Origin: Gammaproteobacteria bacterium
Lineage (GTDB): Bacteria > Pseudomonadota > Gammaproteobacteria > Methylococcales > Methylomonadaceae
NCBI GenBank assembly: GCA_024276805.1
Contig: JAJRWJ010000281.1
Span: 1 to 6,953 of the forward strand
Length of the DNA: 6,953 bases
Direction: 5' to 3'
Each line of letters starts with the position of its first letter. Within the stretch, counting starts at the first letter, position 1. Below, one piece after another: positions 1 through 5,971 of this stretch. The notes beneath the pieces were generated by a model. It was not told where the DNA came from and did not search any database. It worked only from the letters and a program-made list of their open reading frames with translations. The position numbers were made by a program, and so were the translations under genes.

Positions 1-1152
1 CGGATAATGGCCAAACTCTTCGACAGCATCCACCATCGCCAGGATGTTTTCAGCAGGTACGTCATTCATCACCGTGTGTACCGAGGACACCATATATCCG
101 CCACCTGGACCCAAAGCATTGATCACCCGCCGGACCTCCTGGCGCACATCCTCTGGCGAGCCATGCGGGAGTACGTGGTGGGTGTCGATCCCTCCGCAAA
201 AGACCATCTTTTTCCCGAAGCGCTTCTTCAGCCCTTCCAGGTCCGACATCTTCCCGGCTGAGGTCTGGATTGGATTGAGGATGTCAACCCCGATTTCTAT
301 AAAATCATCAATCAGAGGCTGTACATCCCCATCGGTGTGGAACAGCACCTTGGCGTGGGTGCGCTCTTTCGTATAGGCGATCAAGTCGGCATGGATCGGT
401 TTCAAGATTTCCCGGTACATCTTGGGAGACATCAGCAAGCTTTCCTGCGTACCCAAGTCATCCCCGATCTTGATAATGTCAATATTGTCCCCGATCTCGT
501 GTAAAAAGTTGCCCATCAGTGTTTTGCACAATTCGGCGATTTTTTCCAGTAGCGCCCTGGCAAAATCCGGATACAATGCCAAATTGGTCAGAAAGGTATC
601 CATCCCTTGCAGCCCGAAGGCGCGTTCCAGCGGGAACAGCAGCCAAGGGGTCGCCATAATGGCATACTGGTTTTCGTCGGCCAGCTTTTGCGCCTGCGCT
701 TTCACGTGAGCCACGCGGGAGGGATCATTCATGTCGGGCCAAGGGTAGTTTTCGATCTCTTCAATGGTGTTCGCCTTTGCCAAAGGGTGCACTCCCGGAA
801 ACCACACGCCTGGTTCAATTTCTCTTTGCCCTGTCCCCCAAGAGCTGATGTAGGGGGAGTGTGGGTCGCGGGTCCGGTTGCGCTCCTAGGTTTCTGCGTC
901 CTCAAGGTCCAGCACCCCGCGTACATCCACTCGTAACCGCACCATGGTTTCTTCATCAATCTCAGCCGTTCCTAATTCCGGCCATTGGTAGATATAATTG
1001 TCTTCCGCTTCAACCCCAATCAATCGTTTTAGCTCGCGGTAAGGCTTCATTTTGATTCCCGTCGCGTTGCTCACCCCCATCACGATCGGCACACGATCTG
1101 GCACCTCATGGTTGATGACGGCTAAAACTCGTTCTCGTGGCGTCAGTGGCAT
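1..1152 (-). CDS. URO-D superfamily (MtaA/HemE-like) protein, interrupted by one in-frame amber codon, 3' end outside window
   Basis: Read from ATG at 1152..1150, the frame runs 384 codons to the window edge with one stop, TAG at 886..888 (codon 89). The protein resumes at once in the same frame (ERNRTRDPHSPYISSWG), so this is not a frameshift. The N-terminus (MPLTPRERVLAVINHEVPDRVP), the HPLA...NYPWPDMNDPSRV block, FHTDGDV (H272, D274), FCGGID (C319) and GPGGGYM (348-354) are typical of unclassified URO-D proteins of about 340-390 residues. The visible end (VDAVEEFGHYP) suggests only a few residues are missing. Family members are cobalamin-dependent methyltransferase components or uroporphyrinogen decarboxylases. 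The HxC...C zinc site of MtaA/MtbA is not intact here (H-x-D, and glycine where the last Cys is expected), so the activity is unknown. A good SD (GGAGG, 1159..1163) lies 6 nt before the ATG. The gene follows gntR by 30 bp and is probably cotranscribed. It may be a fresh pseudogene, a recoded gene or a sequencing error. Confidence 0.85.
886..888 (-). other. In-frame amber (TAG) codon inside the URO-D gene
   Basis: On the minus strand the codons around it read GAA ACC TAG GAG CGC, giving E-T-stop-E-R. Family-like sequence continues on both sides in one frame. TAG also serves as the apparent normal stop of gntR (1183..1185), the second ATPase (4991..4993) and the first phosphorylase (6728..6730). 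This argues against general reassignment of UAG. One base change from CAG, AAG, GAG, TGG, TTG or TCG would create it. Confidence 0.9.
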
Positions 1153-1182
1153 CTCATTCCTCCAAATTTTACAGGTTTGAAA

Positions 1183-1959
1183 CTAGCGGTAGATTCCCGG
1201 TTTGTCTCTCTTTTCATTTTCTCGTTTAATCAGTGTTGTGATGTGAAATACTTCTGCGTTGATCCAGGCGCGGGTCAACTCAACTGGGATATCTCCCACC
1301 AAATGATAAAGCTCCTCCAGGAACATCACAGGGGCGCCAATGTCGATCTCCAGCAGTTGGGCAATATTTTCATCGGCGATCTTGGCGATGTATGTGCGGC
1401 GGGCCCAATCGAAATTCAGCTTAAATTTTTCTTCCAAAGTCGTATAGAACTGCTGTGTGTTAAAGTCGATGTTTTCGATGCCCTTACAAAAATCATACAC
1501 AATGTGATTCTCGATAAAGATCACAGGTTTTTGATGCACTATGCGCAGCCGCTTCATATGATAGATTTTTTGTTTCGATTTCAAGGACAACAGGTCAGAA
1601 ATTTCAGGATCGGGGACAATGATCTCGGATAACAGCATGTCTGTAGAATAGGGGATACCCCGGCTAATCAGATCGCGGGAAAAACCGGCTATTCGTCCGG
1701 AAGGCTGTTGCTCAAAGATCAGGTTGTTTTTGACGAAGGTGCCTTTTCCGTGGGTACGCATTAACAACCGTTCATCAATCAGGGTTTCAATCGCCTTTCG
1801 GATCGTGCCGCGGCTCACTTTCAGATTGGCAGCCAAGTTACTCTCCGACTGCAGCTTCTGATTTCGAGGCCATTTCCCGGACAGAATATTTTGACGCATC
1901 CATTGTGCGATCTGCTCATTGATAGGAACGGGGCTTGAAGGATCAATTTTTAGCAACAA
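1183..1959 (-). CDS. GntR-family transcriptional regulator, HutC/UTRA type
   Basis: This 258-residue cytoplasmic DNA-binding regulator has an N-terminal winged helix-turn-helix at about residues 10-76. It includes KLQSESNLAANLKVSR, recognition helix VSRGTIRKAIETL (48-60) and wing MRTHGKGTFV. From about residue 90 to the end it matches a UTRA effector-binding domain (SGRIAGFSRDLISRG, IYHMKRLRIVHQKPVIFIENHIV, then GAPVMFLEELYH and the closing ELTRAWINAEVFH). Length is normal for HutC-type members (about 240-260). The start is TTG at 1959..1957, with SD GGGAG at 1967..1971 and a 7-nt spacer; the next codon is also TTG. It precedes the URO-D gene in one minus-strand unit and diverges from the ECF operon, with paired palindromes in between. 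That layout implies autoregulation and control of the transporter operon. The family usually acts as a ligand-relieved repressor. The ligand is unknown; a nucleoside or its breakdown product is the contextual guess. Confidence 0.93.
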   Translation of the reverse strand: MLLKIDPSSPVPINEQIAQWMRQNILSGKWPRNQKLQSESNLAANLKVSRGTIRKAIETLIDERLLMRTHGKGTFVKNNLIFEQQPSGRIAGFSRDLISRGIPYSTDMLLSEIIVPDPEISDLLSLKSKQKIYHMKRLRIVHQKPVIFIENHIVYDFCKGIENIDFNTQQFYTTLEEKFKLNFDWARRTYIAKIADENIAQLLEIDIGAPVMFLEELYHLVGDIPVELTRAWINAEVFHITTLIKRENEKRDKPGIYR

Positions 1960-2005
1960 ATTGGAGCTCCCTAAAAAAGTGGTTGTAATTTTTTTTTAAT
2001 TTGTT

Positions 2006-2034
2006 ATAATAGACGTATATATACGTCTATTGAA
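2006..2034 (-). promoter_or_regulatory. Candidate leftward promoter for gntR and the URO-D gene
   Basis: Read on the minus strand: -35 TTCAAT (2034..2029), a 17-bp spacer, and -10 TATTAT (2011..2006). The -10 matches the sigma-70 consensus at 5 of 6 positions; the -35 is weak (3 of 6). Transcription would start near 1999, leaving about 40 nt before the TTG start. The left palindrome fills the spacer. Confidence 0.5.
2010..2029. promoter_or_regulatory. Operator-like perfect 20-bp palindrome (O1)
   Basis: TAGACGTATA followed by its exact reverse complement TATACGTCTA. Perfect dyads of this size with a TATA-rich core are typical of GntR-family dimer sites, and this one lies upstream of a gntR gene. 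It overlaps the spacer of the leftward promoter candidate, where binding would block RNA polymerase. Binding by the adjacent GntR protein is inferred. Confidence 0.75.
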
Positions 2035-2059
2035 CGTATGTATACGTCTATTTTATATA
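2030..2059 (+). promoter_or_regulatory. Candidate rightward promoter for the ECF operon
   Basis: -35 TTGAAC (2030..2035), an 18-bp spacer, and -10 TATATA (2054..2059); TATAAC at 2056..2061 is a better hexamer but gives a 20-bp spacer. The right palindrome lies in the spacer. A second plus-strand candidate is TTGTAA (1983..1988), 16 bp, then a perfect TATAAT (2005..2010), which would start inside the left palindrome. Which one is used cannot be decided from sequence. Confidence 0.42.
2031..2050. promoter_or_regulatory. Operator-like imperfect 20-bp palindrome (O2)
   Basis: TGAACGTATG then TATACGTCTA; 7 of 10 arm positions pair. Its right half is identical to that of O1. The centre lies 21 bp from that of O1, two helical turns, so bound dimers would sit on the same DNA face. 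It covers the spacer of the rightward promoter candidate. The weaker symmetry suggests lower affinity than O1. Confidence 0.68.
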
Positions 2060-2075
2060 ACAAACGTTCGCCAAA

Positions 2076-2116
2076 GTCAAGCACACTACTGGATTTAGCT
2101 GTTTTGTAGTGTTGAC
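2076..2116 (+). promoter_or_regulatory. Bulged hairpin in the 5' leader of the ECF operon
   Basis: GTCA (2076..2079) and ACACTAC (2083..2089), separated by a 3-nt AGC bulge, pair with GTAGTGTTGAC (2106..2116). This makes an 11-bp stem with a 16-nt loop. It would lie near the 5' end of a transcript starting around 2066. It lacks a U-tract, so it is not a plain terminator. It matches no riboswitch class I recognise; mRNA stabilisation or a protein/ligand site is possible. The rest of the leader (2117..2193) shows a GGAGGAGG run with no supportable gene after it and a pyrimidine-rich stretch. Confidence 0.45.
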
Positions 2117-2205
2117 AATGGAGGAGGTGCACAGCCAAAAAACACCCCATGTTTTCTTCAGTTCGCATTCTCTCGTCCACTTGAAAATTTTTCGGAGGAA
2201 TATCT

Positions 2206-2892
2206 ATGTCTACAGAAGCAAAAGCTGCCCCTCGGAAACGCAGTAAGCGTCTTCCGCTAACTTATGTCATCGCTATTGTTCCAGTTGCGGCCGCCCTAAA
2301 CATTGTTGGCGGTTATATCAATGGCGTTTTGAAGCTCCCTATCTTCCTTGACATGATTGGCACAATGGTAACCGCTGTCGTCTTGGGACCCTGGTGGGGT
2401 GCCTTGGTTGGCGCAATTACCAATATCGTGAGTTCCTTTATCAGCGGCCCTATCGGTCTCCCCTTCGCGGTAGTGAACGTGGCTGGCGCCCTGGTATGGG
2501 GCTATGCTCATTCAATGGGGTGGATGCGCAAGAATTGGAGCTTCTTCCTGGTGAACATCTTGGTGGCAACAGTGTGCAGCATTTTTGCTGTTCCCATCTA
2601 CGTATTCATCTTTGGTGGAGCCACCGGCCACTTCAGCGATGTGATGACCGCTGCCTTCCTGGCAATGGGACAGAACCTGATCGTGTCGGTATTTTCTTCA
2701 AATATCCTGGTTTCCCTGGCCGACAAAATCATCAGCGGCTATGTGGGTCTGGCAATCATTGAAGCCCTGCCCACAAACCTGACAGAAACCACAAAACTGC
2801 CGAAATCAGAAGGCTTGAACAAGATCATTATCCCGGTGGTTGGTGTTGTGGTTGGCGCCGCGATCATTTTGATCTTCTTGGCTTTGCAATAA
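2206..2892 (+). CDS. ECF transporter S component-like substrate-binding membrane protein
   Basis: This 228-residue integral membrane protein has a Lys/Arg-rich N-tail (about residues 5-16) and about six or seven hydrophobic segments. These lie roughly at 18-40, 46-63, 65-105 (two), 112-140 and 148-175, plus a C-terminal helix at about 205-227. The motif LDMIGTMVTAVVLGPWWGALVGAITN resembles the conserved N-terminal part of many S components, in which a short aspartate loop is followed by a G-rich helix. The S component binds the substrate with high affinity and docks on EcfT. Both ATPases and EcfT lie downstream on the same strand, so a dedicated ECF transporter is the straightforward reading. 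I cannot assign it to RibU, ThiT, BioY, FolT, QueT or another substrate class. The phosphorylases at the operon end suggest a nucleoside, by context only. The start is set by SD GGAGG (2194..2198) with a 7-nt spacer. Confidence 0.78.
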   Translation: MSTEAKAAPRKRSKRLPLTYVIAIVPVAAALNIVGGYINGVLKLPIFLDMIGTMVTAVVLGPWWGALVGAITNIVSSFISGPIGLPFAVVNVAGALVWGYAHSMGWMRKNWSFFLVNILVATVCSIFAVPIYVFIFGGATGHFSDVMTAAFLAMGQNLIVSVFSSNILVSLADKIISGYVGLAIIEALPTNLTETTKLPKSEGLNKIIIPVVGVVVGAAIILIFLALQ

Positions 2893-2936
2893 CTTTCTAA
2901 CGAAGAAAATATCGAGACATAAAGGAGTAGAAATTC

Positions 2937-3161
2937 ATGAATAACAAGACTGTAGGACCAAAAGAAGGTCTTGGTTTCGGGATTATTGGAATGGGCTTGT
3001 TGTTAGCCTTCTTGCCCAGAGCAGCACAGCAAATCGCTGATCTAGATTTTGTAGCAAGTGAACCTTTCGGCATTTTGCTTGGCGCTACTTATGTGATTGC
3101 CTTCCTGGTCATACTTAGCGGGTTGGCAGTTGCTTTTGCAAAATTTGATGACGAGGAATAA
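2937..3161 (+). CDS. Small two-helix membrane protein of the ECF operon, function unknown
   Basis: This 74-residue protein has two predicted membrane helices, about residues 12-32 (LGFGIIGMGLLLAFLP) and 46-68 (ILLGATYVIAFLVILSGLAVAFA). A short polar linker containing AQQIADLDF lies between them and the tail is acidic (KFDDEE). It has no signal peptide and no family I recognise. A clear SD (AAAGGAG, 2921..2927, 9-nt spacer), position 44 bp after the S component and codon use like its neighbours support it as a real gene. It may be an accessory or assembly subunit, comparable in placement to the small membrane subunits CbiN and NikN of metal ECF systems, but I see no sequence similarity to those. 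A strong hairpin begins at its stop codon. Confidence 0.72.
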   Translation: MNNKTVGPKEGLGFGIIGMGLLLAFLPRAAQQIADLDFVASEPFGILLGATYVIAFLVILSGLAVAFAKFDDEE

Positions 3162-3187
3162 AACTGGACGGTGAACCGTCTGGTTTT
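3160..3187 (+). terminator. Strong hairpin at the stop codon of the small membrane gene
   Basis: The left arm AAAACTGGACGG (3160..3171) pairs with CCGTCTGGTTTT (3176..3187) around a UGAA loop. It forms a 12-bp stem with two G-U wobbles. The A-run before and T-run after (GGTTTTATT) give it the layout of a rho-independent terminator, possibly bidirectional. Because the ATPases downstream lack an obvious strong promoter, it more likely acts as a partial terminator or a 3'-end stabiliser that makes more S component than ATPase. Confidence 0.6.
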
Positions 3188-3218
3188 ATTGGGACCGAAC
3201 GTACCACTCACTACTTGA

Positions 3219-3269
3219 GATGGATGGCAATTAGCTAAGCGCACCGCTTTTGCCATCCATCCTATTTTG
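3219..3269 (+). terminator. Second strong hairpin just before the first ATPase gene
   Basis: GATGGATGGCAA (3219..3230) pairs perfectly with TTGCCATCCATC (3250..3261). Inside it, AAGCG (3237..3241) pairs with CGCTT (3245..3249) around a CAC loop, leaving a 6-nt bulge TTAGCT on the 5' side. A short T-rich stretch (CCTATTTTGT) follows. This could be an attenuator, a processing site or an mRNA stabiliser. It ends 17 nt before the SD of the ATPase gene (3279..3282). Confidence 0.6.
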
Positions 3270-3287
3270 TCTCTGAATGGAGCAAAC

Positions 3288-4151
3288 ATGTCAGACAAGA
3301 AACCAATCATCGAATTCAGGGGTGTCACATTTTGGTATGGGGGTGCAAATGATAAACCTGCAATTAAAAACATCAATTTGAAAATCCACGAAGGAGAATA
3401 TGTCGCCCTGCTCGGATTAAATGGTGCCGGAAAAACCACACTACAGCTCTGCATCAATGGCGTTATTCCAAACAGCATTATGGGAGAATTTGAGGGGGAA
3501 GTCATCGTGTACGGGAATGACACCTATGATACCCCGGTTCGTGAAATGGCAAAATTTGTGGGGATGGTTTTTGACAACCCGGAATTCCAACTCAGCCAGA
3601 TGTCTGTCGCCGAAGAAATTGCACTTGGCATGGAAAGCTTGGGGTTTTCTTACGATGAAATGACGAAAACCATCACGGAAGTGTTGGAGATTGTCGGCCT
3701 AAGAGGCTTGGAAGATCGTTCGCCTTTTGGCCTTTCCGGTGGTCAGCAACAGCGGCTTTCGATTGCTTCTGCCTTGGCGATGCGTCCCAAAATTTTGGTG
3801 ATGGACGAGCCGACTTCGAACGTGGACCCGATCGGCAAAGAAGAGATCTTTGCTGTTGCCGAGCAGCTAAACCGCGAAAAGAATATGACTGTGATTATGG
3901 CGGAGCATGAGGTCGAAGTGATGGCTGCCTATGCCGACATTGTGGTCGTGATGCACGAAGGCGAGATATTGCTGAACGGCACGCCTGAAGAAGTCTTTAG
4001 CAACGTAGACCTGATCCACAAACTGGGGTTGAGGATGCCGCAAGTTACCGAATATGCGCATCGATTAAACCAATTGAACCTGGCCTCAATCGAAAAGCCC
4101 TATCCCGTCACTTTGGACAGCGCAGTTGAGAGATTCAAGGACATTTTATAA
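3288..4151 (+). CDS. ecfA1: ECF transporter ATPase with canonical signature and atypical Q-loop
   Basis: This cytoplasmic ABC ATPase of 287 residues powers the ECF transporter together with the next gene product. Visible motifs: Walker A GLNGAGKTT (43-51), Q-loop VFDNPEFQL with Asp96 where Gln is usual, signature LSGGQ (149-153), Walker B KILVMDEP (D173, E174), D-loop SNVD, and switch His207 (AEHE). The length and the C-terminal extension after residue 245 fit EcfA/CbiO proteins (about 270-290). An upstream in-frame TTG at 3267 exists, but ATG at 3288 has the SD (GGAG, 3279..3282, 5-nt spacer) and starts right before MSDKKPIIEFRGVTF, as the family does. It sits 126 bp after the small membrane gene and 2 bp before the next ATPase. 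The numbering A1/A2 is arbitrary here. Confidence 0.93.
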   Translation: MSDKKPIIEFRGVTFWYGGANDKPAIKNINLKIHEGEYVALLGLNGAGKTTLQLCINGVIPNSIMGEFEGEVIVYGNDTYDTPVREMAKFVGMVFDNPEFQLSQMSVAEEIALGMESLGFSYDEMTKTITEVLEIVGLRGLEDRSPFGLSGGQQQRLSIASALAMRPKILVMDEPTSNVDPIGKEEIFAVAEQLNREKNMTVIMAEHEVEVMAAYADIVVVMHEGEILLNGTPEEVFSNVDLIHKLGLRMPQVTEYAHRLNQLNLASIEKPYPVTLDSAVERFKDIL

Positions 4152-4153
4152 AC

Positions 4154-4993
4154 ATGGAACCTCTAATAAAAGTTGAAAACCTTTGGCACATTTACCCGGT
4201 CGGCAACGTCACCGCCTTGCGGGATGTTTCCCTCAATATCAATAGAGGCGAATTGATCGGTGTGATCGGGCAAAATGGATCTGGTAAAACCACACTGGTA
4301 AAACATTTTGTGGGGTTGTTGAAGCCTACCCGTGGAAAGGTATACATTGACGGGGAGGATACCGCGCCCCTGAAAGTGCAGCAGTTGGCTGCGAAGGTGG
4401 GGTATGTGTATCAAAATCCCAACCACCAGCTATTTGCACGCACGGTTAAGGCTGAGCTGGAATTTGGCCCCACTAACTTGGGGCTTCCGGAGGATGAAGT
4501 TGCAGAACGAGTCGAGCAGGCAATTGAATTCTTTGGGTTGGAAGACCTCCGCGATCTTCACCCTTATCGGATTGGGTTCCCCCTCCGCAAACTGGTCGGG
4601 ATGGCTTCCATCTATACCATGAAACCAGATATCTTCATCCTGGACGAGCCAACCACTGGTCAAGACAATATCACCACTCGCAAGGTTTACCACCTGATCG
4701 AAAAACTTCGGGATGAAGGCGCAACCGTTTTGTGCGTGGCACATGACATGATCCTGCTTGCAGAGGTTGTCGAGAGAATGCTTGTGCTACGAGACTCCGA
4801 ACTGATTATGGATGGCACCCCGCGCCAGGTCTTTTCCAATCATGAGGTCATGGCCAGCACCCATATCACGCCTCCCCAGATCACAATTTTGTCTTTACGC
4901 CTCCGCAAAGACCAACAAACCCTGGACGACGTGGTTTTGAGCGTGGATGAAATGATCGAACTGACCAAACAATCCAATACTGGAAAGAAGTAG
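4154..4993 (+). CDS. ecfA2: ECF transporter ATPase with degenerate signature motif
   Basis: This is the second ABC ATPase, 279 residues, and the expected heterodimer partner of the preceding one. Walker A GQNGSGKTT (39-47), Q-loop VYQNPNHQL (Q87), Walker B DIFILDEP (D164, E165) and switch His197 (VAHD) are intact. The signature is not: where LSGGQ is expected, residues 140-144 read IGFPL, followed by RKLVGMAS that aligns with the usual RxRVAIA. The frame is unbroken on both sides, so this is true divergence. The D-loop reads TGQD, a form I associate with a divergent CbiO-like subgroup. It begins 2 bp after the upstream stop; the nearest SD-like site (AAGGA, 4137..4141) is 12 nt away, suggesting translational coupling. 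Its TAG stop overlaps the SD of ecfT. Confidence 0.92.
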   Translation: MEPLIKVENLWHIYPVGNVTALRDVSLNINRGELIGVIGQNGSGKTTLVKHFVGLLKPTRGKVYIDGEDTAPLKVQQLAAKVGYVYQNPNHQLFARTVKAELEFGPTNLGLPEDEVAERVEQAIEFFGLEDLRDLHPYRIGFPLRKLVGMASIYTMKPDIFILDEPTTGQDNITTRKVYHLIEKLRDEGATVLCVAHDMILLAEVVERMLVLRDSELIMDGTPRQVFSNHEVMASTHITPPQITILSLRLRKDQQTLDDVVLSVDEMIELTKQSNTGKK

Positions 4994-5004
4994 GAGCGTA
5001 AATC

Positions 5005-5895
5005 ATGCAGGGTATTGTTATTCCAATCACCATGGTGCCAGGAAATTCGACCATCCACAGGATGAATCCACTCCCCAAATTACTTTGGACCCTTGGTATC
5101 CTGGCCTTGTCTTTCTCTACCAGGAATATTGCTGTTCTTGGGGTTGCTTGTCTCATTGGCTTGCTGCTTGTGTTTTATTCAGGGATCACAAAAGCGTATG
5201 TAAGAGTAGCCATGATTTTGTTCCCCATCAGCCTTACACTTATCACCCTTCAGAGCATTGCCCCTGCTTTTCCCCGTCCCTGGACGGCTATTGTGGGGTT
5301 TGGCCCATTCACAATCTATCAGGAAGGCATATACAGCGGCATCTCACTGCTGCTCCGCATTATGGCAATGACCACCTGGGCAATGGTCACTATCATGACA
5401 TCTCACCCTTCCGACATCTTCACCTCGCTGAAGAAAATCGGGATGCCCTATGTACTGAATTTTATCTTTGTGATGACCCTCCAACTGATCCCGATTTTAC
5501 AGAGTGAGTTTGGGATTGTACTTAATGCACAGAAATCAAGAGCCATGAAAGGATCGGGTTTTGGCGCCATTCTCCCCAGTATGGTGCCTGTGTTTGTGGG
5601 CGCGATCGAACGCGTACAACAGCTTTCGATCTCTTTGGAATCGCGCGCTTTTGGCTCTAGCGGCAAAAAAACCAGTTTCCGTCAGGTACGAATGGCGTTT
5701 TCCGACTACGTCGCCTTATTTTTGGGATTTCTTGTTCCCGGCGCAGCCACCTATTGGGTGATCGTGGACAAAAGCCTGGATTGGAGCCATTCCATGGTCT
5801 TCTCTCCCGCTTTTTCGATCACTCTGGTACTCGGCGCGACAATCGGCTTTTTGGTCTTTGTGTTTTTTGCCATCCGTGCCGCGCTAAGCGCTTAA
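5005..5895 (+). CDS. ecfT: ECF transporter transmembrane (T) component
   Basis: This 296-residue integral membrane scaffold couples the ATPases to the S component. The N-terminal MNPLPKLLWTLGILALSFS is typical of EcfT/CbiQ, whose members begin with a DPR/NPL-like element and two hydrophobic helices. The two cytoplasmic coupling motifs are visible: S178-R-A in NAQKSRAMKGSG and S213-R-A in SLESRAFGSSGKK. They lie 35 residues apart and engage grooves on the two ATPases. Further hydrophobic segments lie at about 66-86, 110-135, 143-165, 230-250 and 268-292. SD AGGAG (4992..4996, 8-nt spacer) overlaps the stop of the preceding ATPase. Length is near the upper end for EcfT (about 250-300), with an added C-terminal helix. 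Confidence 0.92.
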   Translation: MQGIVIPITMVPGNSTIHRMNPLPKLLWTLGILALSFSTRNIAVLGVACLIGLLLVFYSGITKAYVRVAMILFPISLTLITLQSIAPAFPRPWTAIVGFGPFTIYQEGIYSGISLLLRIMAMTTWAMVTIMTSHPSDIFTSLKKIGMPYVLNFIFVMTLQLIPILQSEFGIVLNAQKSRAMKGSGFGAILPSMVPVFVGAIERVQQLSISLESRAFGSSGKKTSFRQVRMAFSDYVALFLGFLVPGAATYWVIVDKSLDWSHSMVFSPAFSITLVLGATIGFLVFVFFAIRAALSA

Positions 5896-5906
5896 TCGCT
5901 GAATCA

Positions 5907-5945
5907 ATCTGCGGACTGTATCCGCTTATGGCAGATACGTTTTTT
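5907..5945 (+). terminator. Weak terminator-like hairpin between ecfT and the phosphorylase
   Basis: ATCTGC (5907..5912) pairs with GCAGAT (5931..5936). An overlapping alternative is GCGGA (5911..5915) with TCCGC (5921..5925). A run of six T (5940..5945) follows after 3 nt. The two stems cannot both form in full, so it may be a leaky terminator or small attenuator controlling read-through into the enzyme genes. Confidence 0.4.
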
Positions 5946-5971
5946 GTAGACTTTGATCATAGGAGAATAAA

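Noticed and set aside
861..912. Frameshift in the URO-D gene
   Set aside because: The reading frame before and after the TAG is the same, so only a single codon is affected.
607..936. Plus-strand open frames across the URO-D gene
   Set aside because: They are antisense shadows: the minus frame encodes recognisable family motifs and the plus products look like no family and lack SDs.
2113..2141. Perfect TTGACA (2113..2118) as a -35 element
   Set aside because: At 17 bp spacing the sequence is CCAAAA, with no acceptable -10. The TTGA also forms part of the hairpin stem.
2051..2205. Known riboswitch (TPP, preQ1, purine, cobalamin) in the leader
   Set aside because: I could not find the conserved core motifs of these classes.
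2118..2246. Possible 42-codon leader peptide starting ATG GAG GAG GTG
   Set aside because: It has no SD before the ATG, its composition is unremarkable, and it overlaps the start of the S component gene in another frame.
3267..3287. Upstream TTG start for the first ATPase (7 extra residues)
   Set aside because: The SD GGAG at 3279..3282 lies after this TTG and is well spaced for ATG 3288, which also matches the usual N-terminus.
5885..5894. 10-bp palindrome TAAGCGCTTA at the ecfT stop
   Set aside because: It is short, overlaps codons and the stop, and has no partner or resemblance to the GntR operators.
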